Position numbers and translations under genes: made by a program. Positions 26,513 to 34,774 of a stretch of 64,000 bases of DNA are shown here, piece after piece. Position 1 is the first letter of the stretch. The number at the start of each line of letters is the position of its first letter. Source of the DNA: an uncultured Pseudomonadales bacterium. GTDB taxonomy: Bacteria; Pseudomonadota; Gammaproteobacteria; Pseudomonadales; Azotimanducaceae. Below the pieces are notes generated by a model. The model searched no databases, was not told the DNA's origin, and was given only the letters and a program-made list of their open reading frames with translations. The DNA lies in contig OX638346.1 of the NCBI GenBank assembly GCA_951813515.1, positions 62,001 to 126,000 on the forward strand, in the 5' to 3' direction.

Positions 26513-28954
26513 ATGACAACAGCGTTCGATGGAATTTGCGTTGTGGACCTATCGGACCGACTGTCCGGCGCCTTCGCGGCACGTCTGTTCGGCGACTTTG
26601 GAGCCGACGTGATCCTGGCCGAACCCCCGGAAGGTCATCCCCTGCGGTCCGAACCGCCGTTTCTGGACAACCGCCCCGGCATCGAGCGCAGCGTCGCGCA
26701 CGCCTACGCGAACTGGAACAAACGCTCTATCGTCCTTGACGGCAGGGATACCCTCGAGAACCTGGTCCGCGCTGCGGACGTCATCATCACGACACGCGAC
26801 ACGTTGGCGGGAACGCCGTTGGAGGGCTTGCTGGCAGGGCTTGGGCCCGATGCGGTCCATCTTTCCATCACGCCCCACGGTCTCGAGAGTCCCTTGACGG
26901 GGCACGCCGGCAATAACCTGACGGCGAGCGCTCGAGTGGGCTGGGCTTACATCAACGGCTATCGCGACGAGGCTCCGTTGCAGATGCCGCTCGACCAGGC
27001 CGGGATTGTCGGCGGCGTAACCGGATTCATTGCCGCGGCGGCCGCCCTGAACCGCCGCAGCGCCCGCCGTGGCGCGGAACGCGTGGATGTAAGCGAAGTC
27101 GAAGCATTCGCGTTGACGGTGCATCCCTGGGGCGTCGCCGCCGTGTACGAGGATCGGGGCACGACCGTGGGACCAGTCGGAGGCCGGCGACGCGGTCAGG
27201 CCGGACCGCTCTGGGATCTCGCGGACGGCCAAATGGCCTTCGCAGTCGGCGATTTCCGCAACTGGACGCAGGCGATGGAAGCGATGAACCTGGCGGAATT
27301 CGGCCGGCACCGGGAGCTCATACCCGACATTGGCCGACACTCCCAGGACCTGCGCGAAGTGCGCCGCGCCATGACCCGAACGCTCCCGTCGCTGGAACGC
27401 TGGCCGCTGTTCCACACGCTGGCGAAGCTGCGCTGCGTCATCGGCGTACTGCAGGACATCGACGACATCGTCAACAATGAGCAACTCAACGCGCGCGACT
27501 TCATCGTGCGGACGCGCATCGAAGATACCCCTGTCCGCGCCGCCGGCGCGCCAGCCAAGCTCCATCCCTTTCCCTGGCGAGTTGGCCGTCCCGCGCCCCG
27601 TCTCGACGCGCACCGCGACGAGATTGTGGCCACCCTGTCAAAGAAGACGGCTGGAAAGGTCAATAACGACTCCGGTCCTGGTGAAGGTTCAGGCGAAATC
27701 CCGCTCGACTCCGGGCCGCTCAGCGGCGTTCGGGTACTGAGTTTCAGCCAGGCCTGGTCCGGCGCATTCGCCTCCGAAGTGCTCGCCCTGCTGGGAGCGG
27801 ACGTGGTGCAGGTCGCATCCCTGGACCGGCCAGACGTGTTTCGGCGCGTGTACAACCGGGTGCCCGCGGCCGTCGCAAACCCGGATCGAATACAGCATCC
27901 ACTCAACACCCAGGGCCTGTACAACTCGGTCAACCTGCACAAGCGCGAAGTGACCATCGACCTCAAGAACCCGCACGGCATGGAGATTCTCTGGCGCCTG
28001 CTGCCCCGATTCGACATCCTGGTGGACAACTTCCGCCCGTCGGTGATGCCATCCTGGGGCATCACGCTGGAGAAACTGCAACGGCTCCGGCCCGGCATGA
28101 TCTGGGCATCCGTGTCCGCCTACGGTGACGACGGTCCGTACCGGGAATACCCCGGCAACGGCTCAACTACGGAACCGATGGCTGGCTTTTCGTCGCTACA
28201 CGGCTACGAAGGCGACCCGGGCAAGAATTCGGGCGGCCTGTATCCCGACCCCATCGCCGGCTATTTTCTTGCGGCGACGATCATGGCGGCGCTACGCCAG
28301 AGAGACACTACGGGCGAGGCTCAGCGCATTGACCTGTCCATGATGGAGGCGGTCGCCGTGGTCTGCGGCCAGGCCATTCTCGAATACGACGCCACGAACG
28401 CCCTGCCGCGCCCCCAGGGCAACCACCACGAACGGATCGCTCCGCACAACACTTATCGGGCCCGGGCTGGCGAGTGGCTCGCGCTGGCCGCCGAAACCGA
28501 CGCCGCCTGGGACGCGTTGACGACGCACCTCGCCGATCAGCGCCTTGCCGATCAGCGCTTTTCCACCATGGCATTGAGAAAGGAAAATGAAACGGAACTG
28601 GACGCGCTCATCGGCGAGTGGTGCAGGGAACAGGACGCCGCGGATGCCGAGCGTGTCCTCGGCGCCCTCGGCATCGCTGCTGCAAGGGTCGTCCCGCTGT
28701 ACGAGCTGTACTCCCGGCCTGACCCGCACCTGCACGCGTCGGGGTTCATTTCGTCCATCGATCACCCCGAGACCGGAAACACATGGCTGCCCGGAAGACC
28801 CTGGCGATTCTCGTCCGGACCCTCCGTCCCGATCGCACCCGCACCCTGCGTTGGTCAGCACAGCAGGGAGGTGCTGATCGAGGAACTGGGTCTCGACGAC
28901 AGCGAATACGAAGCGCTCGTTGCCGCCGGCGTCACCGGAACCCTCAACGACTAG
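26513..28954 (+). CDS. Double-domain CaiB/BaiF-type (class III) CoA-transferase
   Basis: An 813-aa protein made of two consecutive class III CoA-transferase domains, about 1-375 and 410-813, joined by a Gly/Ser/Pro-rich linker (NDSGPGEGSGEIPLDSG). Each half begins with the family's GxxVLDLS-type strand (GICVVDLSDRLSGAFAARLFGDFGADV; GVRVLSFSQAWSGAFASEVLALLGADV). Each has the catalytic Asp position (D161 in MPLDQAGI, D579 in YPDPIAGY). The second half is the more typical, with NFRPSVM and the AHNTY-like APHNTYRA region. Family enzymes move CoA between carboxylic acids. Normal enzymes are interlocked dimers of about 400-aa chains, so this chain may form a pseudo-dimer. It is transcribed away from the hydrolase/peptidase pair. 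Confidence 0.88.
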   Translation: MTTAFDGICVVDLSDRLSGAFAARLFGDFGADVILAEPPEGHPLRSEPPFLDNRPGIERSVAHAYANWNKRSIVLDGRDTLENLVRAADVIITTRDTLAGTPLEGLLAGLGPDAVHLSITPHGLESPLTGHAGNNLTASARVGWAYINGYRDEAPLQMPLDQAGIVGGVTGFIAAAAALNRRSARRGAERVDVSEVEAFALTVHPWGVAAVYEDRGTTVGPVGGRRRGQAGPLWDLADGQMAFAVGDFRNWTQAMEAMNLAEFGRHRELIPDIGRHSQDLREVRRAMTRTLPSLERWPLFHTLAKLRCVIGVLQDIDDIVNNEQLNARDFIVRTRIEDTPVRAAGAPAKLHPFPWRVGRPAPRLDAHRDEIVATLSKKTAGKVNNDSGPGEGSGEIPLDSGPLSGVRVLSFSQAWSGAFASEVLALLGADVVQVASLDRPDVFRRVYNRVPAAVANPDRIQHPLNTQGLYNSVNLHKREVTIDLKNPHGMEILWRLLPRFDILVDNFRPSVMPSWGITLEKLQRLRPGMIWASVSAYGDDGPYREYPGNGSTTEPMAGFSSLHGYEGDPGKNSGGLYPDPIAGYFLAATIMAALRQRDTTGEAQRIDLSMMEAVAVVCGQAILEYDATNALPRPQGNHHERIAPHNTYRARAGEWLALAAETDAAWDALTTHLADQRLADQRFSTMALRKENETELDALIGEWCREQDAADAERVLGALGIAAARVVPLYELYSRPDPHLHASGFISSIDHPETGNTWLPGRPWRFSSGPSVPIAPAPCVGQHSREVLIEELGLDDSEYEALVAAGVTGTLND

Positions 28955-28970
28955 CCCAACTTCGACAACT

Positions 28971-29039
28971 CAGGGTGTCCGCCTCTGCAAGGCCGACGGG
29001 GCGACCATCGCCGCCAGCCTGCGCGGCAACTGGCGCTGA
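28971..29039 (+). pseudogene. Possible remnant of an IS110-like transposase
   Basis: One frame reads GVRLCKADGATIAASLRGNWR and then stops. As I recall the family, the GATIAxSLxGNWR pattern resembles the region of IS110-type transposases just before the LFVLRQ helix. Only about 20 residues remain and no ends are visible. The rest of 28955-29203 shows no gene or structure I can support. This is a weak call. Confidence 0.25.
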
Positions 29040-29203
29040 CCCTTCCCCCGCAATCCGAGCCGTTTCGGAAGCGGGAATTCCTTGTGTATTGACCCCAAGG
29101 AGGTCTCCCGACCAAGCGGAAGCGGTATACGCACGAGCAGATAATTTCGATCCCAAGGAGCACGAGGCCGGCCAGCCGGTTGGCGAGTTGGCGCGCCCGT
29201 ATC

Positions 29204-29545
29204 TCAGGTTTTTGGGCACCATGGGCGAGGCCGCCCCCAAGGCTTGAGTTGGTTTTTCGGACCAAATTTGTTCGCCATTTCAATCAATGCCTGTGATCTG
29301 CCCGCCTCACGTTGGAGATTGATAATGGATTGGCCCTCAGCTCTGCTCTGCTCGAATAGCGCGAACATTTCATCCGTGGTTTCCAAAACTGCCTTGCGGA
29401 ACTTCGTGCTATGCCCGTATTTAATGAATAGTTCGAAAACAATCATCAGGGCGTCCAGACGACCATCCAAGTACGGGTGATCATGTCCCTCGCTACCTTG
29501 GACATGATCGAGTTGTTCGATCCTCTTGTCCGTCTCAACAGGCAT
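29204..29545 (-). CDS. Hypothetical protein, 113 aa
   Basis: A soluble, helical protein I do not recognise. It starts MPVETDKRIEQLDHVQGSEG and contains a predicted helix pair (RLDALMIVFELFIKYGHSTKFRKAVLETTDEMFALFEQS, then QSIINLQREAGRSQALIEMANKF). The start is supported by GAGGAG about 7 nt upstream. Codon use looks coding: third positions are less GC-rich than in neighbours but the frame is uninterrupted. It is alone between the CoA-transferase and the GNAT gene, on the opposite strand to both. Confidence 0.6.
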   Translation of the reverse strand: MPVETDKRIEQLDHVQGSEGHDHPYLDGRLDALMIVFELFIKYGHSTKFRKAVLETTDEMFALFEQSRAEGQSIINLQREAGRSQALIEMANKFGPKNQLKPWGRPRPWCPKT

Positions 29546-29697
29546 GGTGTTTCGCTCCTCTTCTATCCTCATCCGCGCTCACCAGTTTACCGGCTTCTTC
29601 CGTTCGCCACCCTCGAGGCGCCTCCGCCCCCCTCCGCCCCCCCGCACTCTACCAAGAGACAGCCCGAAGCTTCCCGCGTTTCTGCAATAATCGGGCG

Positions 29698-30171
29698 ATG
29701 GAACTGGCCTCCAGGGAACTCGGGTTGGCAACGCGACAGGACGCGCCAGCGCTTGCCACCATGTCGCGCGACTACATCGAGCGGGGCTTGGGATGGCGTT
29801 GGCGAGTGCCGGCGATCGAGAACCTGATCGCGAGTCCGGACACGGTCGTCCTCTGCGCGCGCCTGCCGGCGACGCACGGCAAGGACATCGTCGGTTTCGG
29901 CATCATGCAGTACGCGCTCGAAGAGGCTCACCTGATTCTGCTCGCCGTACGGCCGCGAATGCGGCGCTGCGGCCTGGCGCGCGAAATGTTGGCCTGGCTG
30001 GAGAAGACGGCGGATGTCGCGGGCATCAAGAAGATCGAACTGGAAGTCCGGGAACGGAATGTCGGCGCCCGCAAGTTCTATCGCAAACAGGGGTACAAGT
30101 CCCGATCCTCCATTCCCCGCTACTACGACGGCATCGAGACAGCGGTACGCATGGCAAAGAAGCTGCGATGA
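29698..30171 (+). CDS. GNAT-family N-acetyltransferase (RimI-like)
   Basis: A 157-aa GNAT protein. The acetyl-CoA loop is LAVRPRMRRCGLAREMLAWLE (the RxxGxA/G motif with Cys before Gly), followed by the family strands IKKIELEVRERNVGARKFYRKQGYK. The C-terminal end SSIPRYYDGIETAVRMAKKL is the RimI-type YY(x)DG(x)DAxxM pattern, so it may acetylate a protein N-terminus or a small amine. It is the first gene of a four-gene operon; its stop overlaps the next start by 4 bp (ATGA). Confidence 0.87.
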   Translation: MELASRELGLATRQDAPALATMSRDYIERGLGWRWRVPAIENLIASPDTVVLCARLPATHGKDIVGFGIMQYALEEAHLILLAVRPRMRRCGLAREMLAWLEKTADVAGIKKIELEVRERNVGARKFYRKQGYKSRSSIPRYYDGIETAVRMAKKLR

Positions 30172-31043
30172 CGCAATCGATCAATCGCGACGAACGCCTG
30201 CTGCGCAGCGCGCTGCTGATCATCGTGCTGTTCATGCTGGCAGAAGCGGTGGGGGGATTGCTTGCGAATTCGCTGACCTTGCTGGCGGATGCCGCACATA
30301 TGCTGCTCGACGCTGCCGCGCTGGGCATTGCCTGGTTCGCCGCGCGCCTCTCCCGGCGCGAAGCACACGAACACATGAGTTACGGCTACCACCGCTCCGA
30401 GGTCCTCGCCGCATTCGTCAACGGAATGACGCTCGTCATCCTGATCGTCTGGATCATGTTCGAAGCGGTGACCAGGCTGCGCGAGGCAGAACCGATGCTT
30501 CCCGTCCCCGTGCTGGTCATCGGCACGCTGGGTCTAGTCGTCAACATCATCGTCTACCGCATGCTCCACCGGTCGCAGAACCTCAACGTCCAGAGTGCGG
30601 CCCTGCACGTGCTTGGCGACTTGCTCGGCTCGGTGGCTGCCATCGCGGCCGCCGTGGTCGTGCTGATCTTCGACTGGGTGTATGCGGATCCGCTGCTCGC
30701 CGTCGGGATTGCCGCGATTCTCTCGCGAGGCGCGTGGCGGGTGCTACGCCAGTCCAGCCACATACTGCTCCAGGGCACTCCCTCCGGAATCAACGTAGAG
30801 GAGATTCGTACGGCGCTCGCAACCAGCGTGGCCGGGTTGCGGGACATTCACCGCGTGCACGTCTGGTCTTTAAGCAGCAACAAGCAAGTGCTGACGCTGC
30901 ATGCCGACCTTGTCGACGGAACCGACCAGAGTGCCGCGATCGGGCACATCAAATGCGTGCTTCTCCACCGCTTCGGCATCGATCATTCCACCATCCAGGT
31001 GGACCTGGACGATTGCCCCGACGATTCGCAGCGAGTCCCGTGA
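30168..31043 (+). CDS. Cation diffusion facilitator (CDF) metal-efflux protein
   Basis: A 291-aa CDF transporter with six predicted membrane helices. The metal-site residues are in LLADAAHMLLDAAALG (helix 2) and HVLGDLLGS (helix 5). A His-bearing loop (REAHEHMSYGYHRSEVLAAFVNG) precedes helix 3, and a C-terminal cytoplasmic domain (VAGLRDIHRVHVWSLSSNKQVLTLHADL) follows. It resembles ZitB/DmeF-type Zn/Co/Cd exporters working by proton antiport. It overlaps the GNAT gene (ATGA) and the response regulator (TGATG), which implies co-regulation with the two-component system. Confidence 0.92.
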   Translation: MTQSINRDERLLRSALLIIVLFMLAEAVGGLLANSLTLLADAAHMLLDAAALGIAWFAARLSRREAHEHMSYGYHRSEVLAAFVNGMTLVILIVWIMFEAVTRLREAEPMLPVPVLVIGTLGLVVNIIVYRMLHRSQNLNVQSAALHVLGDLLGSVAAIAAAVVVLIFDWVYADPLLAVGIAAILSRGAWRVLRQSSHILLQGTPSGINVEEIRTALATSVAGLRDIHRVHVWSLSSNKQVLTLHADLVDGTDQSAAIGHIKCVLLHRFGIDHSTIQVDLDDCPDDSQRVP

Positions 31044-31729
31044 TGCCTGGCCCCCGCAAGGTCCTTGTTGTCGACGACGATGCTCACATCCGCGATGTCG
31101 TGTCCTTCACGATGCGGCGCGCGGGTTTCGAAATACTGGAAGCAACCGATGGACGCGAGGCGCTCGAGATGGCCGAGTCCGGGACACCCGACCTCATTCT
31201 GCTCGACATCCTCATGCCGGAGCTCGAGGGCATCGACGTCTGCCGGGCAATTCGACGGACCTCCAACGTGCCGATCCTGTTCCTGTCCTCGAAAGACCAG
31301 GTGGTAGACCGGATTATCGGGCTGGACGCAGGCGGCGACGACTACGTAACCAAACCCTTCAGCCCACGCGAACTCCTCGCCCGCGTTCAGGCCATGTTTC
31401 GCCGCATCGACGCCCTTCAGGCAAACGACTCGGCAACCGTCGAGTCGGGCCCGCTACGGATCAATATCGATGCACGGTTGGCGTATCTCGATGGCGAGGC
31501 GTTGACGCTGACACGCACGGAGTTCGGCATGCTGGCTACGCTCGGGCGGCAGGCTGGTAATGCCGTGGACCGGGAAACGCTGATGCGCGGTGCCTATCCC
31601 GCGCGACGCATCGTTAGCGATCGAACGATAGACAGCCACATCCGGCGCCTGAGGGAAAAGATGCGCGCCGCTGGCACCGATCCCATTCGCACGGTGCATG
31701 GCGTCGGTTATCGCCTCAGTTTCGACTGA
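31043..31729 (+). CDS. OmpR/PhoB-family response regulator
   Basis: A 228-aa regulator. The receiver domain has the acidic pocket VVDDD, phospho-acceptor D55 in LLDILMPELEG, Ser in LFLSSKDQV and Lys in VTKPFSPREL. The C-terminal winged-helix DNA-binding domain has LTRTEFGMLATLG and VSDRTIDSHIRRLREKMRA, ending VHGVGYRLSFD. The start ATG overlaps the CDF stop (TGATG) and its stop overlaps the histidine kinase start in the same way. The likely role is to control the operon or other envelope or metal genes. Confidence 0.95.
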   Translation: MPGPRKVLVVDDDAHIRDVVSFTMRRAGFEILEATDGREALEMAESGTPDLILLDILMPELEGIDVCRAIRRTSNVPILFLSSKDQVVDRIIGLDAGGDDYVTKPFSPRELLARVQAMFRRIDALQANDSATVESGPLRINIDARLAYLDGEALTLTRTEFGMLATLGRQAGNAVDRETLMRGAYPARRIVSDRTIDSHIRRLREKMRAAGTDPIRTVHGVGYRLSFD

Positions 31730-33261
31730 TGTTCCGGCTCCGGCTTCGGACCGTTCTTCTCGTCGTCAGCCTGTTCGTCCTGGTTCTTCCGGTCGCGAGC
31801 GTCCAGCTGCTGCGCCTGTACGAAAGCGCCCTCCTGCGCCAGACCGAATCCGCGCTGATCACCCAGGCCGCGTTCATCTCCGCGTCGTACCGCGCCGCTT
31901 ACGACATCGTCCTTGATCCCGCCACGACGCATTCCAGTACGTCCCCGAGAGCGCCTCGCCTACCGCAACTCGACTTCGTCGAGTCTCCCGTTCACCCTCC
32001 GTTTCCGCCGGCCGTTGCCGCTCCTGCCGCGGACCCGTTGGCGCTGCGCGCCGGAACAATCCTGACGCCAGTGCTTAAGGACCCACAAACCCTTGCCCTT
32101 GCAGACGTGCGCGTGATCGATGCGAGCGGCATTGTCGTAGCCACCACAGGATCCGACCTGGGGCTGTCGATCGCCCGCAGCGACGAAGTGGTTGAAGCGC
32201 TCGCGGGCGTCGACAGCAGCCGATTGCGCCGCCGCGAACCTGAACAGGAACCACCCCCGATCGGTCGCGGCGGCGCTATTCTCGTCTTCGTCGCCAGCCC
32301 GATCCTGCTGAACGACCAGGTCGTCGGAGCGGTAGTGCTGTCGCGGGCGCCGGTCAACATCTTCGACACGTTGTATGCGAAACGTTATCTCCTGCTCCAG
32401 GCGGCGGTGCTCATCCTGGCCGTGGTGGTGGGCATCGCGCTCTTCACGTCCCGCACGCTGGTCATGCCGATACAGCGCATAGCCCGAGGCGCGGAACGCC
32501 TTGCGCTGGGGGAGACAGCGGAATTCGAAGCGCAGCGTCCCTATCGCGTGGTGGAGATCGCGCGCCTCGCGGACAGCGTCGCCGCCATGGCCAGGAACCT
32601 GCAGCAGCGGACCGTCTTCCTGCGCGACTTCGCCCAGCACGTGAGTCACGAGTTCAAGACGCCGCTGGCGGCGCTGCGCGGGACCGTCGAGGTCCTGCAC
32701 GACCATCTCGACAACATGACGCCCGAAGAGCGGCGACATTTCCTCGACAACGCCCGTTCGGACGTGGAACGGCTGAACCGCCTGATGCAGCGTTTGCTGG
32801 AGCTCGCCCAGGCCGATATCGGCAGCGGCGACGAGGTCACCGACGTGCTCGACGTGGCCCGAAGCCTAGATCACGCCACGGTGCGCGCGCCGCCCGATGC
32901 CAGCGTGCGCGCGCGCATCCGACGGGAATCGCTGGAAGCCGCGCTCACGAACCTGGTCAACAACGCGCGGGAGCACGGCGCATCGCGAATCGACGTACGC
33001 GTTGAGACCCATGGCGACGACATCGAAGTCTGGGTGGAAGACGACGGGCCCGGTGTATCCGATGGCAACCAGGGCCGGATATTCGAACCGTTCTTCACCA
33101 CCCGCCGCGACGACGGCGGGACGGGCCTCGGGCTCGCGATCAGCCGCTCCCTGCTGCGCGCGGCGGGCGGAACAATCGAACTGGCGCCCGCAAAGACCGG
33201 CGCGGCGTTCAAGATCACGCTGGTGGCAGCGGACGAAGAGAGCCCGCCCCACACCAGTTGA
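31729..33261 (+). CDS. Membrane sensor histidine kinase
   Basis: A 510-aa kinase. One N-terminal helix (LRTVLLVVSLFVLVLPVASVQLL) precedes a periplasmic sensor of about 195 residues with Pro-rich stretches. A second helix (LLLQAAVLILAVVVGIALFTSR) leads to a HAMP domain, and the H-box follows (FAQHVSHEFKTPLAAL, H307). The ATPase domain has N-box NLVNNAREHGA, G1 VEDDGPGVS, F-box and G2 DGGTGLGLAISR. It pairs with the upstream response regulator by TGATG overlap. The sensor ligand is unknown; linkage to a metal exporter suggests metal or envelope stress. Confidence 0.93.
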   Translation: MFRLRLRTVLLVVSLFVLVLPVASVQLLRLYESALLRQTESALITQAAFISASYRAAYDIVLDPATTHSSTSPRAPRLPQLDFVESPVHPPFPPAVAAPAADPLALRAGTILTPVLKDPQTLALADVRVIDASGIVVATTGSDLGLSIARSDEVVEALAGVDSSRLRRREPEQEPPPIGRGGAILVFVASPILLNDQVVGAVVLSRAPVNIFDTLYAKRYLLLQAAVLILAVVVGIALFTSRTLVMPIQRIARGAERLALGETAEFEAQRPYRVVEIARLADSVAAMARNLQQRTVFLRDFAQHVSHEFKTPLAALRGTVEVLHDHLDNMTPEERRHFLDNARSDVERLNRLMQRLLELAQADIGSGDEVTDVLDVARSLDHATVRAPPDASVRARIRRESLEAALTNLVNNAREHGASRIDVRVETHGDDIEVWVEDDGPGVSDGNQGRIFEPFFTTRRDDGGTGLGLAISRSLLRAAGGTIELAPAKTGAAFKITLVAADEESPPHTS

Positions 33262-33273
33262 ACCGTGCGACTC

Positions 33274-33304
33274 TTGACTCTCTCCCAACGTGAGGTCCTA
33301 TCGT
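33274..33304 (+). promoter_or_regulatory. MerR-type promoter with a 19-bp spacer
   Basis: TTGACT (33274-33279) and TATCGT (33299-33304) match -35 and -10 boxes separated by 19 bp. That lengthened spacer is the hallmark of promoters activated by MerR-family proteins. The spacer has a CTC...GAG dyad around its centre. It lies 30 bp before the start of the MerR-type gene, so autoregulation is the simple reading. Confidence 0.5.
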
Positions 33305-33334
33305 GACTGAGCTGGTCTTTCCTGGGAGAACGTC

Positions 33335-34732
33335 ATGCACATGGTAAGCGAAACGTCGGCGCTGTCGGGACTGACAGTTCGGGCGCTGCACCACTACGAC
33401 ACCATTGGCCTGCTTCATCCGTCCGCACGCTCTGCGACCGGCTATAGGCTTTACAGCGATGATGACATCCGGACCCTGCGACGCATCGGTCGATACCAGG
33501 GTTTTGGCTTCCCCCTGGACGAGATCCGAAAGCTGTTGGCCGTATCTGCGGCCGACCGGCTTGTCATGCTGCAGAATCATCTTGAGGGGCATGCCGCGAA
33601 GACCCGAGAGATCGTCCACGCCATTCGTCATGAGATAGGCATGGAAACCGGCAACGCGTCGGAACCACGCGGTCGACTGGAACGTGCTAGTACCCTGGTC
33701 ACCGAATACCTCGACCGATCTAGTTCCGAGCCGCTAAGCCGGCTATCTCACCTGCTGGACGAGGCGCTGAACCTGCTGCGCCCCCTGACCGCGCGTTCGC
33801 GGATGGACCCTGGGGCAGTGCGCCTAGCGAACTTCATCTATTTCTGCCGGCACGACTCGGCCAATGTGGCAGAGCTATGTCAACGGTATCTCGACCAGGA
33901 CGGGACCTTCGAAGATCGTTCGACCGCGACAATCCAGCTTGTCCTCGCCCTGATTGGGCTTGAGCGGCACGAAGACGCCGTCACGGTCCATCGAGCCCAC
34001 GTCGAGTACGTTTTGGCACACCGTCCGGCGACGGAGTGGCCCGAAACGATGGAGAATTCGACAATCTCGGGAAGCTGGTCACAAACGGGCAGCAGCTCGG
34101 AATGGATTGCACTGTTCCGGAAGGTCGACGCCGGCACGGTGCCCACGCCGGAGAACCGGAGCGCACGCTATGAACTCCTGCATACGGCTGTCATGACGAT
34201 GGGGCTCCTCGACTTTACCAAGTACACCGACGAAATCGATTCCCTGATCCAGCGCATGGCGGACGTCCTCGCCGAGGATCCGGGCTGGTCCGATCGCATC
34301 TGGGCCGAACAGAGGTTCGAACAGCAGAAGGTTGGCAATGCAATACGGCAGGGCAAGCCGGAAGCGGCCACGGAAGCCGTCGACGCTTACCGGACGTTTC
34401 TCGAAAGCTGTGACTGGCCAGTCGAGACGATCGGTGTTTCCTACAGCAACCTCGGCGCACTCATGCACTGGGAACGGCACCATAAGTTGGCGATGGAATT
34501 CTTCCTTCGAGCCGAGCAACTGCATAGGCTCGATGGCTACGGGCATGCCTGGTTCGCGTCAGCTTCCCTCGCGGCCGGGGCACCCCGTGAGCGCGTGATC
34601 GAACTCCTCCGGGGCGCCGGGCGCCGTCTCGAAGGTGCCGATGCGATGCGCATCTTCAACCAGGACGCGGTGCTGTCTGCGGAGAAGGAAAGGGACGACC
34701 TGCTTGACGCACTGTTGCTGGCAACTGCCTAG
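33335..34732 (+). CDS. MerR-family regulator with a long helical (TPR-like) C-terminal region
   Basis: A 465-aa protein. Residues about 1-110 are a MerR DNA-binding domain and dimer helix (MVSETSALSGLTVRALHHYDTIGLLHPSARSATGYRLYSDDDIRTL, then GFPLDEIRKLLAV). The remaining 350 residues are helical. Some segments look TPR-like (ATEAVDAYRTFLESCDWPVETIGVSYSNLGALMHWERHHKLAMEFFLRAEQLHRLDGYG). MerR proteins are usually 120-280 aa, so the effector part is unusually large. The ATG at 33335 has GGGAG at 6 nt. The promoter just upstream has MerR-type geometry. No target operon lies directly downstream on the same strand. Confidence 0.8.
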   Translation: MHMVSETSALSGLTVRALHHYDTIGLLHPSARSATGYRLYSDDDIRTLRRIGRYQGFGFPLDEIRKLLAVSAADRLVMLQNHLEGHAAKTREIVHAIRHEIGMETGNASEPRGRLERASTLVTEYLDRSSSEPLSRLSHLLDEALNLLRPLTARSRMDPGAVRLANFIYFCRHDSANVAELCQRYLDQDGTFEDRSTATIQLVLALIGLERHEDAVTVHRAHVEYVLAHRPATEWPETMENSTISGSWSQTGSSSEWIALFRKVDAGTVPTPENRSARYELLHTAVMTMGLLDFTKYTDEIDSLIQRMADVLAEDPGWSDRIWAEQRFEQQKVGNAIRQGKPEAATEAVDAYRTFLESCDWPVETIGVSYSNLGALMHWERHHKLAMEFFLRAEQLHRLDGYGHAWFASASLAAGAPRERVIELLRGAGRRLEGADAMRIFNQDAVLSAEKERDDLLDALLLATA

Positions 34733-34774
34733 CACACGTTCCTCGGGAGTCTCTACCAGGGGCCCCAAGCGTCC

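Noticed and set aside
29620..29645. C-rich low-complexity tract before the GNAT gene
   Set aside because: It is a simple homopolymer-like run with no repeat unit or motif.
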